64,000 bases of DNA from DASREM01 sp035652095 (GCA_035652095.1 DASREM010000028.1:531550-595549); one strand, 5' to 3'; positions 26,404 through 35,308 are shown, counted from the stretch's first letter. The notes: generated from the letters alone by a model not told the origin. Made by a program: numbers and translations.

Positions 26404-26635
26404 TTTTAGGAGTCCTCCAGGTGAGATCGAAAAGTCGTACAGGAAATCCTAGCACAGAGTCACTGCTCGGCACGCGGTTGGGCCTTGGCCTTTCGCGGGT
26501 CTTCCGCGCTCGTTTTATGCATAGGCCTTTGTCAGGCCTTCTGGAAGCAGAGCACTACAGCGCTTGTATTGCCTCAGAGAGCCAACCACCTGCCCGCCAC
26601 TTGGCGCTTTTCCGAATGACAGCGATAATGCCCAT

Positions 26636-28066
26636 ATGTCGGCGAGTGCTGAAAATTACAGCTCCGAATCTATGCGCGCGGAGAAGCGCGCCGTAGCCGG
26701 AAATTCCGTTCTCGCCGCGATTGCGATTACCGTCCTGAAAGTCCTGGTCGGTATCAGCACGGGCAGCTTGGGTATCCTTTCCGAGGCCGCCCACTCCGGG
26801 CTTGACCTGATCGCCGCCATCATCACCTTCTTCTCGGTTCGGGTTTCTGACAAGCCCGCTGACGTCGATCATCAGTACGGACACGGGAAGGTGGAGAACT
26901 TCTCCGCCTTCATCGAAACCGGCCTGCTGCTGCTCACCTGCGTGTGGATCATTTACGAGGCAGTTCGGCGCTTGTTCTTTCATCACGTGGAAATCGAGGC
27001 TACGCTGGCTGCTTTCCTGGTGATGCTGTTCTCGATGGTCGTAGACTTCTGGCGCTCGCGTGCCCTGAAAAAAATTGCCGACAAGTACGACAGCCAAGCC
27101 CTGGAAGCGGACGCGCTCCACTTTTCGACCGACATCTGGTCGAGCGCCGTCGTGATTCTCGGCCTGTTGCTGGTGATGGCGGGCCGAAGCTACGGCATTC
27201 CCTGGTTGCGCGATGCGGACCCAATTGCCGCTCTGTTTGTGGCCGGTGTGGTGATGTCCGTCAGTTGGAGACTGGCCCGCAAGACCATTGATGCGCTGCT
27301 TGACGCTGCACCTGCCGGCGCGCGCAGCAAGATCATCGCCGCGCTCTCCAACGTGGACGGCTTGCTCGAGGTAGACCGGGTCCGCATCCGCCGTGCCGGG
27401 AACCGCTACTTCGCCGATCTTTCCATTGGCCTCGATCGCAATGTCACCTTTCAGCGCTCCGAGCAAGTCGCCGGCGCCGTCACCTCGGCCGTTCACGACG
27501 TGCTGCCCGATGCGGACGTGATGGTGCACTCCGTTCCGCGCGCGCAACACACGGAGAACATCTTTGACCGGGTGCGTGCGGTCGCTACCCGCCACAACTT
27601 CAATGTGCACGACGTCAGCGTCCAGGACCTGAAGGGAGACTTGCATGTCGAGCAGCACCTGGAACTCGACGAGCGCCTGAGCCTGAAAGATGCTCACGAC
27701 CGCGTGACCGTCCTGGAGACCGAGATCCGGCGCGATGTGCCCGAGATCAATTCCATCCTGACCCACATCGAAAGCGAGCCCGCCACCATCGAGCGCGGCG
27801 ACGAGATCGTGCTCAACCCGGATCTCGAGAAGCGCCTCAAAAAGGTCGCTACAGACTTTCCGGAAGTCATGGATGTGCACGAGTTCCACTTCAAGCTCGT
27901 CCGCGGCCGCCTCTACGTCTCCTGTCACTGCAGCATGCGCGACGACCTCCCGCTTTCCCGCGTTCACGACATTCAAACCGAGATGGAGATCCGCTTCAAA
28001 CAAGAAGCCCCGGAACTTTTCCGCGTGCTCATCCACCCCGAGCCGGTCACGGACAATCGCAGGTAG
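26636..28066 (+). CDS. Cation diffusion facilitator transporter with three C-terminal domains
   Basis: A 476-aa metal/proton antiporter. Six helices occupy residues about 20-215, with the metal-site motifs HSGLDLIA and HFSTDIWSS, plus the HQYGHGKVENFSAF loop. Normal family members end with one cytosolic ZT-dimer domain of about 80 aa. Here I count three in a row: about 220-300 (KIIAALSNVDGLLEVDRVRI...DVMVHSVPRA), 305-385 (VRAVATRHNFNVHDVSVQDL...ILTHIESEP), and 400-475 (LKKVATDFPEVMDVHEFHF...VLIHPEPV). I chose ATG at 26636; 24 further in-frame upstream residues are non-conserved. Metal specificity (Zn, Fe or Mn) is unknown. Confidence 0.9.
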   Translation: MSASAENYSSESMRAEKRAVAGNSVLAAIAITVLKVLVGISTGSLGILSEAAHSGLDLIAAIITFFSVRVSDKPADVDHQYGHGKVENFSAFIETGLLLLTCVWIIYEAVRRLFFHHVEIEATLAAFLVMLFSMVVDFWRSRALKKIADKYDSQALEADALHFSTDIWSSAVVILGLLLVMAGRSYGIPWLRDADPIAALFVAGVVMSVSWRLARKTIDALLDAAPAGARSKIIAALSNVDGLLEVDRVRIRRAGNRYFADLSIGLDRNVTFQRSEQVAGAVTSAVHDVLPDADVMVHSVPRAQHTENIFDRVRAVATRHNFNVHDVSVQDLKGDLHVEQHLELDERLSLKDAHDRVTVLETEIRRDVPEINSILTHIESEPATIERGDEIVLNPDLEKRLKKVATDFPEVMDVHEFHFKLVRGRLYVSCHCSMRDDLPLSRVHDIQTEMEIRFKQEAPELFRVLIHPEPVTDNRR

Positions 28067-28190
28067 GCCGTGACAACATTGCGGCTGAGCTACAATCCCA
28101 GGCGAATCAACCGGTACGGATTATTAATGAATCCAGCACGACTGCAATGCGCGGTTGAATTCAATAATCGAAAATCTACAATGGAAACTT

Positions 28191-28589
28191 ATGACTGAAG
28201 CCCGCGCCCTCTATTCTGACAACCAGCGTTTCGTCGCAGAAAGCAGTTCCGGCCATGCCCTCGTGATGGACGGCGACAAGAAAACCGCAAATAGCCCCAT
28301 GGAACTGGTGCTCATCGGTCTATGTGGCTGCACTGGCTATGACGTGGTCAGCATCCTGCGCAAGAAGCGCGAGCCCTTCACCTCCGTGGAGGTGCTGGCC
28401 CAGGCCGAACGCGCTCCCGAGCCGCCCACCGTTTATACCGACATCAAGCTCATCTACCGCATCGGTGGCAAGGTCTCTCATAAGGCTGTCGAGGATGCAG
28501 TGCGGCTCTCCGAAGAGAAATACTGCTCGGTGGCCGCCATGCTCCGTAAGAGCGCAAACATCCGTTATGAGGTCGAGTATGTGGAATAA
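28191..28589 (+). CDS. OsmC-family thiol peroxidase-like protein
   Basis: A 132-aa OsmC/Ohr-superfamily protein. It shows NSPMELVLIGLCGCTGYDVVSILRKKR with a conserved Cys in the GLCGC helix, and a second Cys in EEKYCSVAAMLRKSA, the usual pair of peroxidatic and resolving cysteines. OsmC-type proteins reduce organic hydroperoxides, but the family also has members of unknown role, and this one resembles the YhfA-like group. The start ATG at 28191 (MTEARALY) was preferred over an earlier in-frame ATG at 28155. Heptad repeats follow the gene. Confidence 0.82.
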   Translation: MTEARALYSDNQRFVAESSSGHALVMDGDKKTANSPMELVLIGLCGCTGYDVVSILRKKREPFTSVEVLAQAERAPEPPTVYTDIKLIYRIGGKVSHKAVEDAVRLSEEKYCSVAAMLRKSANIRYEVEYVE

Positions 28590-28599
28590 TCATTCAACT

Positions 28600-28667
28600 T
28601 TGATTGTTGGTTGTTGAATGAAGGCGCGACGTTGATGGCTATTCAGCAATCAAAACTCAACAATCAA
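28600..28667. repeat. Heptad-phased short repeats (two facing arrays)
   Basis: Three 7-mers TTGATTG, TTGGTTG, TTGAATG run from 28600 to 28620. Facing them at 28640-28667 are TATTCAG, CAATCAA, AACTCAA, CAATCAA, which on the minus strand read TTGATTG, TTGAGTT, TTGATTG, CTGAATA. Together they lie between the OsmC and EamA genes. The 7-bp phase and TTG anchor recur at three other places in the window. Confidence 0.6.
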
Positions 28668-28681
28668 AATTTCGCTCGTCC

Positions 28682-29638
28682 TTGTCCAGACAATCGCACC
28701 CGATCCGCGGCTATCTCTACATCGCCACCGCCACTCTGCTGTGGGGGATTGCCGCCAGCCTTGGCCGGGCGGCGTTCACCGGGCGCTTGCTTCCCGGTGG
28801 TGAAGCGCTGAAACCAATCGATCCCCTGATCCTGTCGCAATGCCGGACCAGTTTTTCATTTCTGGTGCTGTTGCCGGCGCTGGCCTGGTCTCGCGGTTGG
28901 ACACAGTTGAAACTGCCTGTCGCGGAAATGGCGAGAATCTTTCTGCTTGGCACTCTCGGAGTCGCGGCTTCGAACTACTTTTACTATCTTGCCATTCAAA
29001 GAACCAATGTCGCCACCGCCATCACCCTGCAATACACGGCCCCGGTCTGGGTCTTGCTTTACATGGTTGCCCGCGGACTGCAGCGAGCCACGCTGCCACG
29101 CGTAGCGGCAGTCCTGCTGGCGTTGCTGGGAATTGCCCTGGTGATCGGAATCGTGGGCGGCAGCGGGTTTCGCATCGATACCATGGGGCTCATCGCCGCA
29201 ATGCTTGCGGCATTCTCGTTTACGTTCTACAACGTCGGCGGCCATAGTGTGCTTGCCCGCAACAATCGCTGGATTGTGCTGTTCTACACCACCCTGAGTG
29301 CCGGCCTGTTCTGGCTGTTGGTCAATCCGCCGTGGAAGATCGTCGCCGCGCACTACTCAGGCCTGCAATGGCTTTTCCTCGCGGTTTTTGCTTTGCTCTC
29401 GGTGCTGGGCCCGTTTTCCTTTTACTTTGCTGGGCTGCAACACCTGGAGCCGACCCGTGCGGTGGTGGTCAGTTGCCTGGAACCGGTATTCTCGATCCTG
29501 ATTGCCGCCATTGCGCTCGGCGAGATCATGCGCCCGGTGCAGACCCTCGGAATTCTTCTGGTGCTCGCTGCAACCGTCGTGGTGCAACTGCCGGATCGCC
29601 GGTCGAAAGAAGCAATGGTCGTAGAACCCATTGAATGA
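28682..29638 (+). CDS. DMT-superfamily EamA transporter
   Basis: A 318-aa membrane protein with ten predicted helices made of two EamA repeats, residues about 10-150 and 165-300. Examples are YLYIATATLLWGIAASLGRAAF and the second-repeat LEPTRAVVVSCLEPVFSILIAAIALGE. Such proteins export or import small metabolites such as amino acids; no substrate can be assigned. The start is TTG at 28682 and lies 15 nt after the heptad repeats. Confidence 0.87.
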   Translation: MSRQSHPIRGYLYIATATLLWGIAASLGRAAFTGRLLPGGEALKPIDPLILSQCRTSFSFLVLLPALAWSRGWTQLKLPVAEMARIFLLGTLGVAASNYFYYLAIQRTNVATAITLQYTAPVWVLLYMVARGLQRATLPRVAAVLLALLGIALVIGIVGGSGFRIDTMGLIAAMLAAFSFTFYNVGGHSVLARNNRWIVLFYTTLSAGLFWLLVNPPWKIVAAHYSGLQWLFLAVFALLSVLGPFSFYFAGLQHLEPTRAVVVSCLEPVFSILIAAIALGEIMRPVQTLGILLVLAATVVVQLPDRRSKEAMVVEPIE

Positions 29639-29698
29639 AGCCTTGATCTCCGGTCGCTGCGCATATACAGTGCGCCTCGCTGCTATTTTGGAGGCGAA

Positions 29699-30241
29699 TT
29701 GTATTGCCAAGTATGCGGGACAGAAGAGTCTCAAGGTGCCTGCCCGCGGTGTGGGCCTCCATCCCCAGCTACCGCAGCCACTGTTTCGACCCCGACTTAC
29801 CTTTACCAGTCGGTTGTCGGACCCAGGGGAGTCGGCGGCTGGCTCCTGTTTTTCTGTATCAGTCTCTTACTCGTTGGGCCCGTTCAGCAGGGACGCATCG
29901 CCATACTCGCCTTTAAGAACCTGGCAATCTCCAGATACACGCACTTTCCCACCCTGATTCGCTTAGCGTCTGTCGGAGTGATCTACTCTGGCCTGAGCAT
30001 CTTCAGTGTCATAGCCGGACTGCGTTTGTGGTGTGAAGATGTAAGAGGCCCTTCACTCGCGAAGTCCTACCTTCTGGTCTCAACCGTCATTGCGATTGCC
30101 CTCAATTCGATTCTGGCGATCGCCGGCGTCCACATTGACGTGTTCAGGATTGTCCTCGGCCGGCTGGCTTACGGTGTGGTTTGGTACTCGTACCTGCAGA
30201 CTTCTACACGTGTCAAAGCTACGTTTCCCGGCGTTCGCTAG
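29699..30241 (+). CDS. DUF2569-like membrane protein with N-terminal zinc ribbon
   Basis: A 180-aa protein of unknown function. The first 20 residues hold a zinc-ribbon pattern (C3, C6, C15, C18: CQVCG...CPRCG). After a linker, GVGGWLLFFCISLLLVGPV begins a region of four hydrophobic segments of the DUF2569 type. The start is TTG at 29699 with GGAGG 4 nt upstream. It converges on the MFS gene with no space between the stop codons (30241/30242). Confidence 0.65.
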   Translation: MYCQVCGTEESQGACPRCGPPSPATAATVSTPTYLYQSVVGPRGVGGWLLFFCISLLLVGPVQQGRIAILAFKNLAISRYTHFPTLIRLASVGVIYSGLSIFSVIAGLRLWCEDVRGPSLAKSYLLVSTVIAIALNSILAIAGVHIDVFRIVLGRLAYGVVWYSYLQTSTRVKATFPGVR

Positions 30242-31483
30242 TTATTCCAGCGTCTTGCCCTTTGTCTCGGGCAATTGCGTAGCGACCAGCGCCGCAAGCA
30301 GAAACGACGCTCCACACAAGTAGAAGGCCGAGCTCAAACCCCTGGCCTGGCCCACGCGCCCGATCACAAATGGCGCCACCGAACTCATCGCCCGCGCACC
30401 GTTGTAAGTGAAGCCCAAAGCACGCGCGCGTACCTCTGTGGAGAAGATTTCGCTGCCAATGATGCTCGATCCGGAGAAGAAGCCGGTGCCAAAAAATGCC
30501 ACGACCGTTCCCGCGACCATCAACATCACGGGATTGCGGGCGACCGCATACACCGGAACCAGCACCGCAGCCATCACCAGAAATGCTATGAATGCCTTGC
30601 GCCGCCCGAGACGGTCGGCGAACCATCCGAAACTGGCGTAGCCGGGGAACATGCCCGCCAGATTCAAGACCAGCAGCAGCGTAGTGGTGCCCATCACCCC
30701 GAAACCTCGGCCACCTTGCTCCACTGGAAGTGACAGGTATGGTGGAACCCAGGTGAACAGACCCCACCAGGCGAACATGCCGAAAAAGTTGACCAGTAAG
30801 AGAGCGAAAGTTTTCCTGGCATAGGGCCCCCGAAAGATCTGTGCGAACCCCTCCGCATTGACGCGGCTTACCGAGTCTCGGTGCTCCTCCCACATGCGGG
30901 ATTCGGGTACGCTCTTCTGAATCCAGAAGGTGATTGCGGCCGGCAAGATACCGATAAAGAAAACTGTGCGCCAGTTGGAGAACCGGAGCATGATGCCGGC
31001 TACCAACGCGGCAAAGGCATAGCCGATGGCAAATGAACTCTGCACAATCGAGAGTGCCTTCGCGCGCAGCTCTGTCGGCCAGGTCTCGGCCACCAGCGTC
31101 GCTCCCGTATTCCACTCTCCTCCCATGCCCAGGCCGAGGATGAAACGAAAGATCGCCAGCATGAGGACCGACGTCGAGAGGCCGGAGGCAAACGAACATA
31201 CCGAATAGGTCAGGATGCTGAGCATCAGGGCGCGCTTGCGTCCGATCCGGTCCGCGATGAACCCGAATGAGACGCCTCCAATTCCCGAAGCCAGCAGCGT
31301 CAGGCTGTTAAGCAAGCCGGCGGTGCCCTTGGTCATGCCAAGATCGCGCATGACGTAGGTGAGCACCAGCGCGTAGAGCATCGCATCGAAGGCGTCGAGC
31401 ATCCAGCCCAGAGAGGCTGCGAGCAGCGTGCGGCGCTGCGCCGTGGTGATCTCGGAAAGATTCAGCCGCGCGGCGGAAGCCAT
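30242..31483 (-). CDS. Major facilitator superfamily transporter
   Basis: A 413-aa, 12-helix MFS permease. Motif A is GFIADRIGRKRAL between helices 2 and 3, with a second copy GWFADRLGRRKAF in the other half. GLGMGGEWNTGATLVAETWP after helix 4 is the wording seen in the carboxylate/sialate and aromatic-acid symporter groups. It therefore probably imports an organic acid with protons; the substrate is inferred only from that resemblance. The ATG at 31483 is preceded on its strand by a heptad-repeat array. Confidence 0.87.
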   Translation of the reverse strand: MASAARLNLSEITTAQRRTLLAASLGWMLDAFDAMLYALVLTYVMRDLGMTKGTAGLLNSLTLLASGIGGVSFGFIADRIGRKRALMLSILTYSVCSFASGLSTSVLMLAIFRFILGLGMGGEWNTGATLVAETWPTELRAKALSIVQSSFAIGYAFAALVAGIMLRFSNWRTVFFIGILPAAITFWIQKSVPESRMWEEHRDSVSRVNAEGFAQIFRGPYARKTFALLLVNFFGMFAWWGLFTWVPPYLSLPVEQGGRGFGVMGTTTLLLVLNLAGMFPGYASFGWFADRLGRRKAFIAFLVMAAVLVPVYAVARNPVMLMVAGTVVAFFGTGFFSGSSIIGSEIFSTEVRARALGFTYNGARAMSSVAPFVIGRVGQARGLSSAFYLCGASFLLAALVATQLPETKGKTLE

Positions 31484-31490
31484 GGCAGGG

Positions 31491-31532
31491 AATTGTCAAT
31501 TGTGAACTGCGAATTGGCAATTGAAAACAACC
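31491..31532. repeat. Heptad-phased repeat array
   Basis: Six 7-mers in register: AATTGTC, AATTGTG, AACTGCG, AATTGGC, AATTGAA, AACAACC (31491-31532), that is, five units of roughly TTGNNAA phase. A weaker 7-bp run follows at 31636-31670 (CAATCGA, CAACCCG ... AATTCGC), just before the ribF stop. It lies in the 186-nt gap between the MFS start and the ribF stop. Confidence 0.6.
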
Positions 31533-31669
31533 GCACACGGAGGAAGCTTGACACTCCGGGCGAAGAGAGAACCCGATCTCGTGTGGGGCATGTTTGCTCT
31601 GCGCGAGAGCAATCGCCAGGAGTTGTCTGGTTTTGCAATCGACAACCCGCGAATAAAATCGACAATTCG

Positions 31670-32605
31670 CTACTTCGCCAGCGCAAAAAAACGGTTCGCC
31701 TTCTTCACGTCCTTGCCAATCTGTTCCTTGAGCGCCTCCACCGATGGAAACTTGATCTCGTCGCGCAGGCGCTGCAGAAACGACAGCTCGACTTCCGTCT
31801 CCGGCTTCAACTCGATGGGATGGAAGTTGAGCAGGTGGGTCTCAATGGCGAATAACTCATCCCCGAAGGTCGGGCGCTTGCCGACGTTTGTGACCGAGTT
31901 AAAGCGTTCATTCCCGACACGCGCGCATGTGATGTAGACGCCGTCGCGCGGAACCAGTTCTTCGTATCGGCTCAGGTTGATGGTGGGCACAGTGTACTTC
32001 GACCCGTAACCGCGGCCGCGTCCCGGCGTGGACAAGATCGCAAACGGCCGCCCCAGCAGATGCCGCGCCCGGCTCACCCGGCCTTCCTGGATCAGCTTAC
32101 GGATATGGCTGCTCGAGACCGGTTCTCCCCGCAAACGCATTTCCGGATACTCTTTCACGGCGAACCCGAGTTCTCGCCCGAACTCGGCCAGCATCGCAAT
32201 CGTTCCCTGGGCTTTGTGTCCGAAATGAAAGTTGTAGCCTTCGTGGACTTCGCGGGCGTGTAAGCGCTTTTTCAACACGTCGTGGGCAAACTGGTGCGGG
32301 GTCATCAACGACAGGTCGCGGGTGAAGGGAAGCAGCAACACAGCGTCCAGGCCTGTTTCCGCCAGCAGGCGGACCTTCTCCGGAGTCGGAGTCAGCAGCT
32401 TCAACCCCGAGTCCGGCCGCAGGATTCGAATCGGATGCGGCTCGAACGTGACCGCCATCGACTTCGCGCCCTGGGCGCGGGCCCGGCTCACAATCTCTGT
32501 CAGCACGCTCTGGTGCGCACGGTGTACGCCATCGAAGTTGCCAACACTCAGCAGCGTCGGTCCAAAGTCCGCCGCCACATCCTCGAGTTTGTGAAACACG
32601 TGCAT
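31670..32605 (-). CDS. ribF: Bifunctional riboflavin kinase / FAD synthetase
   Basis: Makes FMN and then FAD from riboflavin. The 311 aa contain an N-terminal nucleotidyltransferase domain (SVGNFDGVHRAHQSVL, then TFEPHPIRIL, and later SSSHIRKLIQEGRVSRARHLLGRPF) and a C-terminal kinase domain (GRGRGYGSKYTVPTINLSRYEELVPRDGVYIT, NVGKRPTFG). I chose ATG at 32605 for MHVFHKLED; the longer in-frame start runs through a hairpin repeat. It follows the PhnP-like gene by 48 nt. Confidence 0.94.
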   Translation of the reverse strand: MHVFHKLEDVAADFGPTLLSVGNFDGVHRAHQSVLTEIVSRARAQGAKSMAVTFEPHPIRILRPDSGLKLLTPTPEKVRLLAETGLDAVLLLPFTRDLSLMTPHQFAHDVLKKRLHAREVHEGYNFHFGHKAQGTIAMLAEFGRELGFAVKEYPEMRLRGEPVSSSHIRKLIQEGRVSRARHLLGRPFAILSTPGRGRGYGSKYTVPTINLSRYEELVPRDGVYITCARVGNERFNSVTNVGKRPTFGDELFAIETHLLNFHPIELKPETEVELSFLQRLRDEIKFPSVEALKEQIGKDVKKANRFFALAK

Positions 32606-32618
32606 AGGTCTTTCGCGG

Positions 32619-32653
32619 TTTTCAATGGCCGGTTGGCCATTGAAAATTGACAA
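32619..32653. repeat. Hairpin with heptad-phased units between two minus-strand genes
   Basis: TTTTCAATGGCC (32619-32630), loop GGTT, GGCCATTGAAAA (32635-32646): a perfect 12-bp inverted repeat. It reads on as TTGGCCA, TTGAAAA, TTGACAA in 7-bp steps (32633-32653). It fills the 48 nt between the PhnP-like stop and the ribF start, so in RNA it would sit directly ahead of ribF. Confidence 0.6.
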
Positions 32654-33424
32654 TCAGATCTCGAAGTCTAGCTTCAACCCGTCGTACGACAACTTCGCAT
32701 TCGCCGGAAGCGTGGCGTTCGTCGCCTCGTGCGGCAGGTCGTGACAGATATGGGTAAAAAACGCCCGCTTCGGCTTCAGCCGGTCCACGATCCGCAGCGA
32801 ATTCTCAATCGTCGAGTGCGTGGGATGCGGCCGATGCCGCAGCGCATCCAGGAACAGGATGTCCAATCCCCCGAGTTGCTGAAACGACTGCTCCGGAATG
32901 TCGCTGAAATCGGTCAGGTATGCGGCTGAGCCAAAGCGGAAGCCAAGGATTTCGGCATCGCCATGCATCACCTTCACCGGATCGAAGCGGGCGCCGTACA
33001 GTTCCACCGGGCCATCGATTTCGTTCAGGTCCACCTGCGCCAGTCCGCCATATTTGTAATCGGCGTCGAAGATGTACTTGAACATGTTGCGCAGGAACTG
33101 GGCGGCCTCGGGACGCGCGTAGAGCTGGATCCTTTGCTCGCGATGAAAACTCAGCGGCCGCAAGTCGTCAATGCCGAGAATGTGGTCCGCATGGGTGTGA
33201 GTGTAGAGAACTGCGTCCAGGGCCTTGATTTGCTCGCGGATTGCCTGCTCGCGAAAGTCCGGCGTGGTGTCAATCAGCACCACTTTGCCGTTGTATTCGA
33301 GCATGATAGACGGGCGGGTGCGCCGGTCCTTCGGATCACTCGAATGGCAGACTTCGCAATCGCAGCCGATGGTGGGCACGCCCATGGATGTGCCGCTGCC
33401 CAGCACCGTCAGACGCGCCTTCAT
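32654..33424 (-). CDS. MBL-fold hydrolase (PhnP-like phosphodiesterase)
   Basis: A 256-aa metallo-beta-lactamase-fold protein. It begins LTVLGSGTSMGVPTIGCDCEVC, and holds the metal-binding YTHTHADHILGIDDLRP, followed by conserved aspartate/histidine segments (VMHGDAEILGF, YLTDFSDIP, THICHDL). The Cys cluster CDCEVC near the N-terminus is typical of the PhnP group, which hydrolyse cyclic phosphodiesters. Its stop is 48 nt before ribF, and its ATG overlaps the DUF1844 stop by 4 nt. Confidence 0.84.
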   Translation of the reverse strand: MKARLTVLGSGTSMGVPTIGCDCEVCHSSDPKDRRTRPSIMLEYNGKVVLIDTTPDFREQAIREQIKALDAVLYTHTHADHILGIDDLRPLSFHREQRIQLYARPEAAQFLRNMFKYIFDADYKYGGLAQVDLNEIDGPVELYGARFDPVKVMHGDAEILGFRFGSAAYLTDFSDIPEQSFQQLGGLDILFLDALRHRPHPTHSTIENSLRIVDRLKPKRAFFTHICHDLPHEATNATLPANAKLSYDGLKLDFEI

Positions 33425-34002
33425 CGTCCGCTGGTTCCCGTACCTTGAGGCGGAGTGGCCGGCGGGCGCGCCAGCGCGTTAGTCACTTCGACGTACGCCA
33501 TACGCAACTCATACAGGCAGTTTTGAAGGAAGTTCTCTTCCGCACTGCTCAGATTGCCCTTGGTTTTTTCCTGCAACAAGCCCAGCGTATCAATGGTCTG
33601 GCGCGCCCCGATGATGTCGACTCGCGGCTGCCCGCCTTCTTCGCGCATCAGTCCGAGTTGCAGCATCGCCGTCATGTACAGCGACGCCATGAAGCGCTCA
33701 AAGGTCATCTCCAGCTCTTTGGCGGAGTGCCCGCTCAGCTCGACCCGCGTGTCCAGGTCCTTCGACGACTTGCGATAGGCTTCATGTTGTTCCTTCTGCT
33801 CTTCTGCGGTGGGCGGCGGCGGAGCTTCGGTGTCTTCGCCAGTCGCGATCTCGTGAATCTGTGACTCCGCCTTCGCAGGGGGAGCGGGGGCAGGCCGCTC
33901 GGGTGCCGGCTGCTTTTCTGCCGCTTCCGACCTCAACTCGCCGTCAGGCGTGAACAGCCGCCGGTCGGTGACGGTAAATGCCTCTTGTTTTTTCTCAGCC
34001 AT
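33421..34002 (-). CDS. DUF1844 domain-containing protein
   Basis: A 193-aa protein. Residues 1-80 are low-complexity and Pro/Glu/Ala-rich (PAPERPAPAPPAK, TEAPPPPTAEE). Residues about 95-175 match DUF1844: MTFERFMASLYMTAMLQLGL, then IIGARQTIDTLGLLQEKTKGNLSSAEENFLQNCLYELRMAY, all helical. Function is unknown. It overlaps the PhnP-like gene by 4 nt, so translation is coupled. Confidence 0.8.
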   Translation of the reverse strand: MAEKKQEAFTVTDRRLFTPDGELRSEAAEKQPAPERPAPAPPAKAESQIHEIATGEDTEAPPPPTAEEQKEQHEAYRKSSKDLDTRVELSGHSAKELEMTFERFMASLYMTAMLQLGLMREEGGQPRVDIIGARQTIDTLGLLQEKTKGNLSSAEENFLQNCLYELRMAYVEVTNALARPPATPPQGTGTSGR

Positions 34003-34014
34003 AAATGCTTTTCC

Positions 34015-35034
34015 TCAGTGCTTCAAAATTGTACGGAACGGCAGGTCGGTGACGCTCAGGCTCGCTTCGCCTACATGCAACGTCTTTCCCGGAGCGGCGT
34101 GTTCGCGCCGGATGTATCCGAGCACCACACCATGCTCCCCGTCGCTGACCGGAAGTAGCGCTGAACTGGTAACCTCTCCCACTTCTTTTCCGTCGCTATC
34201 GATCCTGGTTCCCGGAGCAGGCAGCAATCCCTGCACGGTGAAGCCGCTGAACTTGCGATGTACGTTGCCGCGCGAGCGAATGCGCTCGACGATCTCCTGC
34301 CCAATGTAGCAGCCCTTGCTGAAATTCAGTGCGCGCGCCTGCTCGGTCTCCTGGGGCAGGTCTTTCTCGCGAATGTCCTGTCCGTACTCCGGAATTCCTG
34401 AGGCGATCCGCAGCAGTTCGACGGCGTCCCCTGACACAGCGGAAGCTCCCGCTTCGATCAGCTTGCTCCACAACGCCTCAAAGTTGGATGGCTCGATCCA
34501 GATTTCGTAATTCTCGACCAGAGGGCCGTCTCCGCGAACCATTGTGATTCCATACCCCGACCAGCTCAGGTCCAGAAATTGCAGTGGCTGCAACTCAGGG
34601 ACAGCGATTCCTGCCGTCCGCAGAGTTTCACCCGCCATCGGACCGAAAATGCCCAGCGCCTTCAGCTTATCGCTCACATCGGCGACTTTGACATCGTCCA
34701 TGATGATGTAATGATCGAAGATCTCGAGCATCTTGGGAACTTGAGACTGGGCAGTGTCGAGCAGCAACGAATCGCCGCGCTGGTAGGCGTACATGTCTCC
34801 CAGAATCCGCCCTTGCGGATTGAGCAGGAACCCATAAACGCCATGGCCCGGGGCGAGATCACGGATATTATTGGTGATCATCCCGTTGAGCCAGCGCACA
34901 CGATCGCTGCCCGTAAGCACTAGCTTCGCCCGTGAGCGCAGATCGTGCAGCCCAGCAGACGACAGCAAGCCCTGAAACTCCCTCCTCAACGAAGCAGAGA
35001 TCGGGGACGGTCTGTCGGTCGAAGTCAGGGACAT
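34015..35034 (-). CDS. ygfZ: YgfZ/CAF17-type folate-binding protein
   Basis: GcvT-fold protein needed for assembly or repair of some 4Fe-4S enzymes. The 339 aa contain the family signature KGCYIGQEIVERIRSRGN with its conserved cysteine, and a tetrahydrofolate-binding GcvT fold. A TATAAT box (35047-35052 on the minus strand) lies just ahead of the ATG, so the transcript could have a very short leader. It heads the group ygfZ - DUF1844 - PhnP-like - ribF, all on the minus strand with gaps of -4 to 48 nt. Confidence 0.88.
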   Translation of the reverse strand: MSLTSTDRPSPISASLRREFQGLLSSAGLHDLRSRAKLVLTGSDRVRWLNGMITNNIRDLAPGHGVYGFLLNPQGRILGDMYAYQRGDSLLLDTAQSQVPKMLEIFDHYIIMDDVKVADVSDKLKALGIFGPMAGETLRTAGIAVPELQPLQFLDLSWSGYGITMVRGDGPLVENYEIWIEPSNFEALWSKLIEAGASAVSGDAVELLRIASGIPEYGQDIREKDLPQETEQARALNFSKGCYIGQEIVERIRSRGNVHRKFSGFTVQGLLPAPGTRIDSDGKEVGEVTSSALLPVSDGEHGVVLGYIRREHAAPGKTLHVGEASLSVTDLPFRTILKH

Positions 35035-35308
35035 ATCGAATATTTGATTATAGCGAAGGCAAAAGGGCTCTGCGGGGGCTCGCGGCCAATCAGAAGCAGC
35101 TCGATTGTGTGGCGGAATGCAACAGTACGCTTAGCCGTCAGTTAACAACTTTGCATTTAAATGCCCCAGGATCGATCGGGAAGTCCGGGACAGGCTTTGG
35201 GTCCTCCAAGGCCTACAAATGCTGCGTATGGTCCACCAAACGCAAAGGCGAGGCATTCCAGGCGAAGATCTACCCGGCAAATTTGCTCTTGCTGCTCCCC
35301 AGGTTCCA
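35035..35308. other. Intergenic stretch without recognised gene
   Basis: The 339-nt divergent gap 35035-35373 between ygfZ and the leuB-like gene holds a minus TATAAT near ygfZ and a good plus promoter at 35309. I see no gene, RNA or repeat in the middle; small ORFs there have no family resemblance or SD. Confidence 0.4.

Noticed and set aside
26555..28036. 493-codon open frame on the minus strand
   Set aside because: Antisense to the CDF transporter; no family features.
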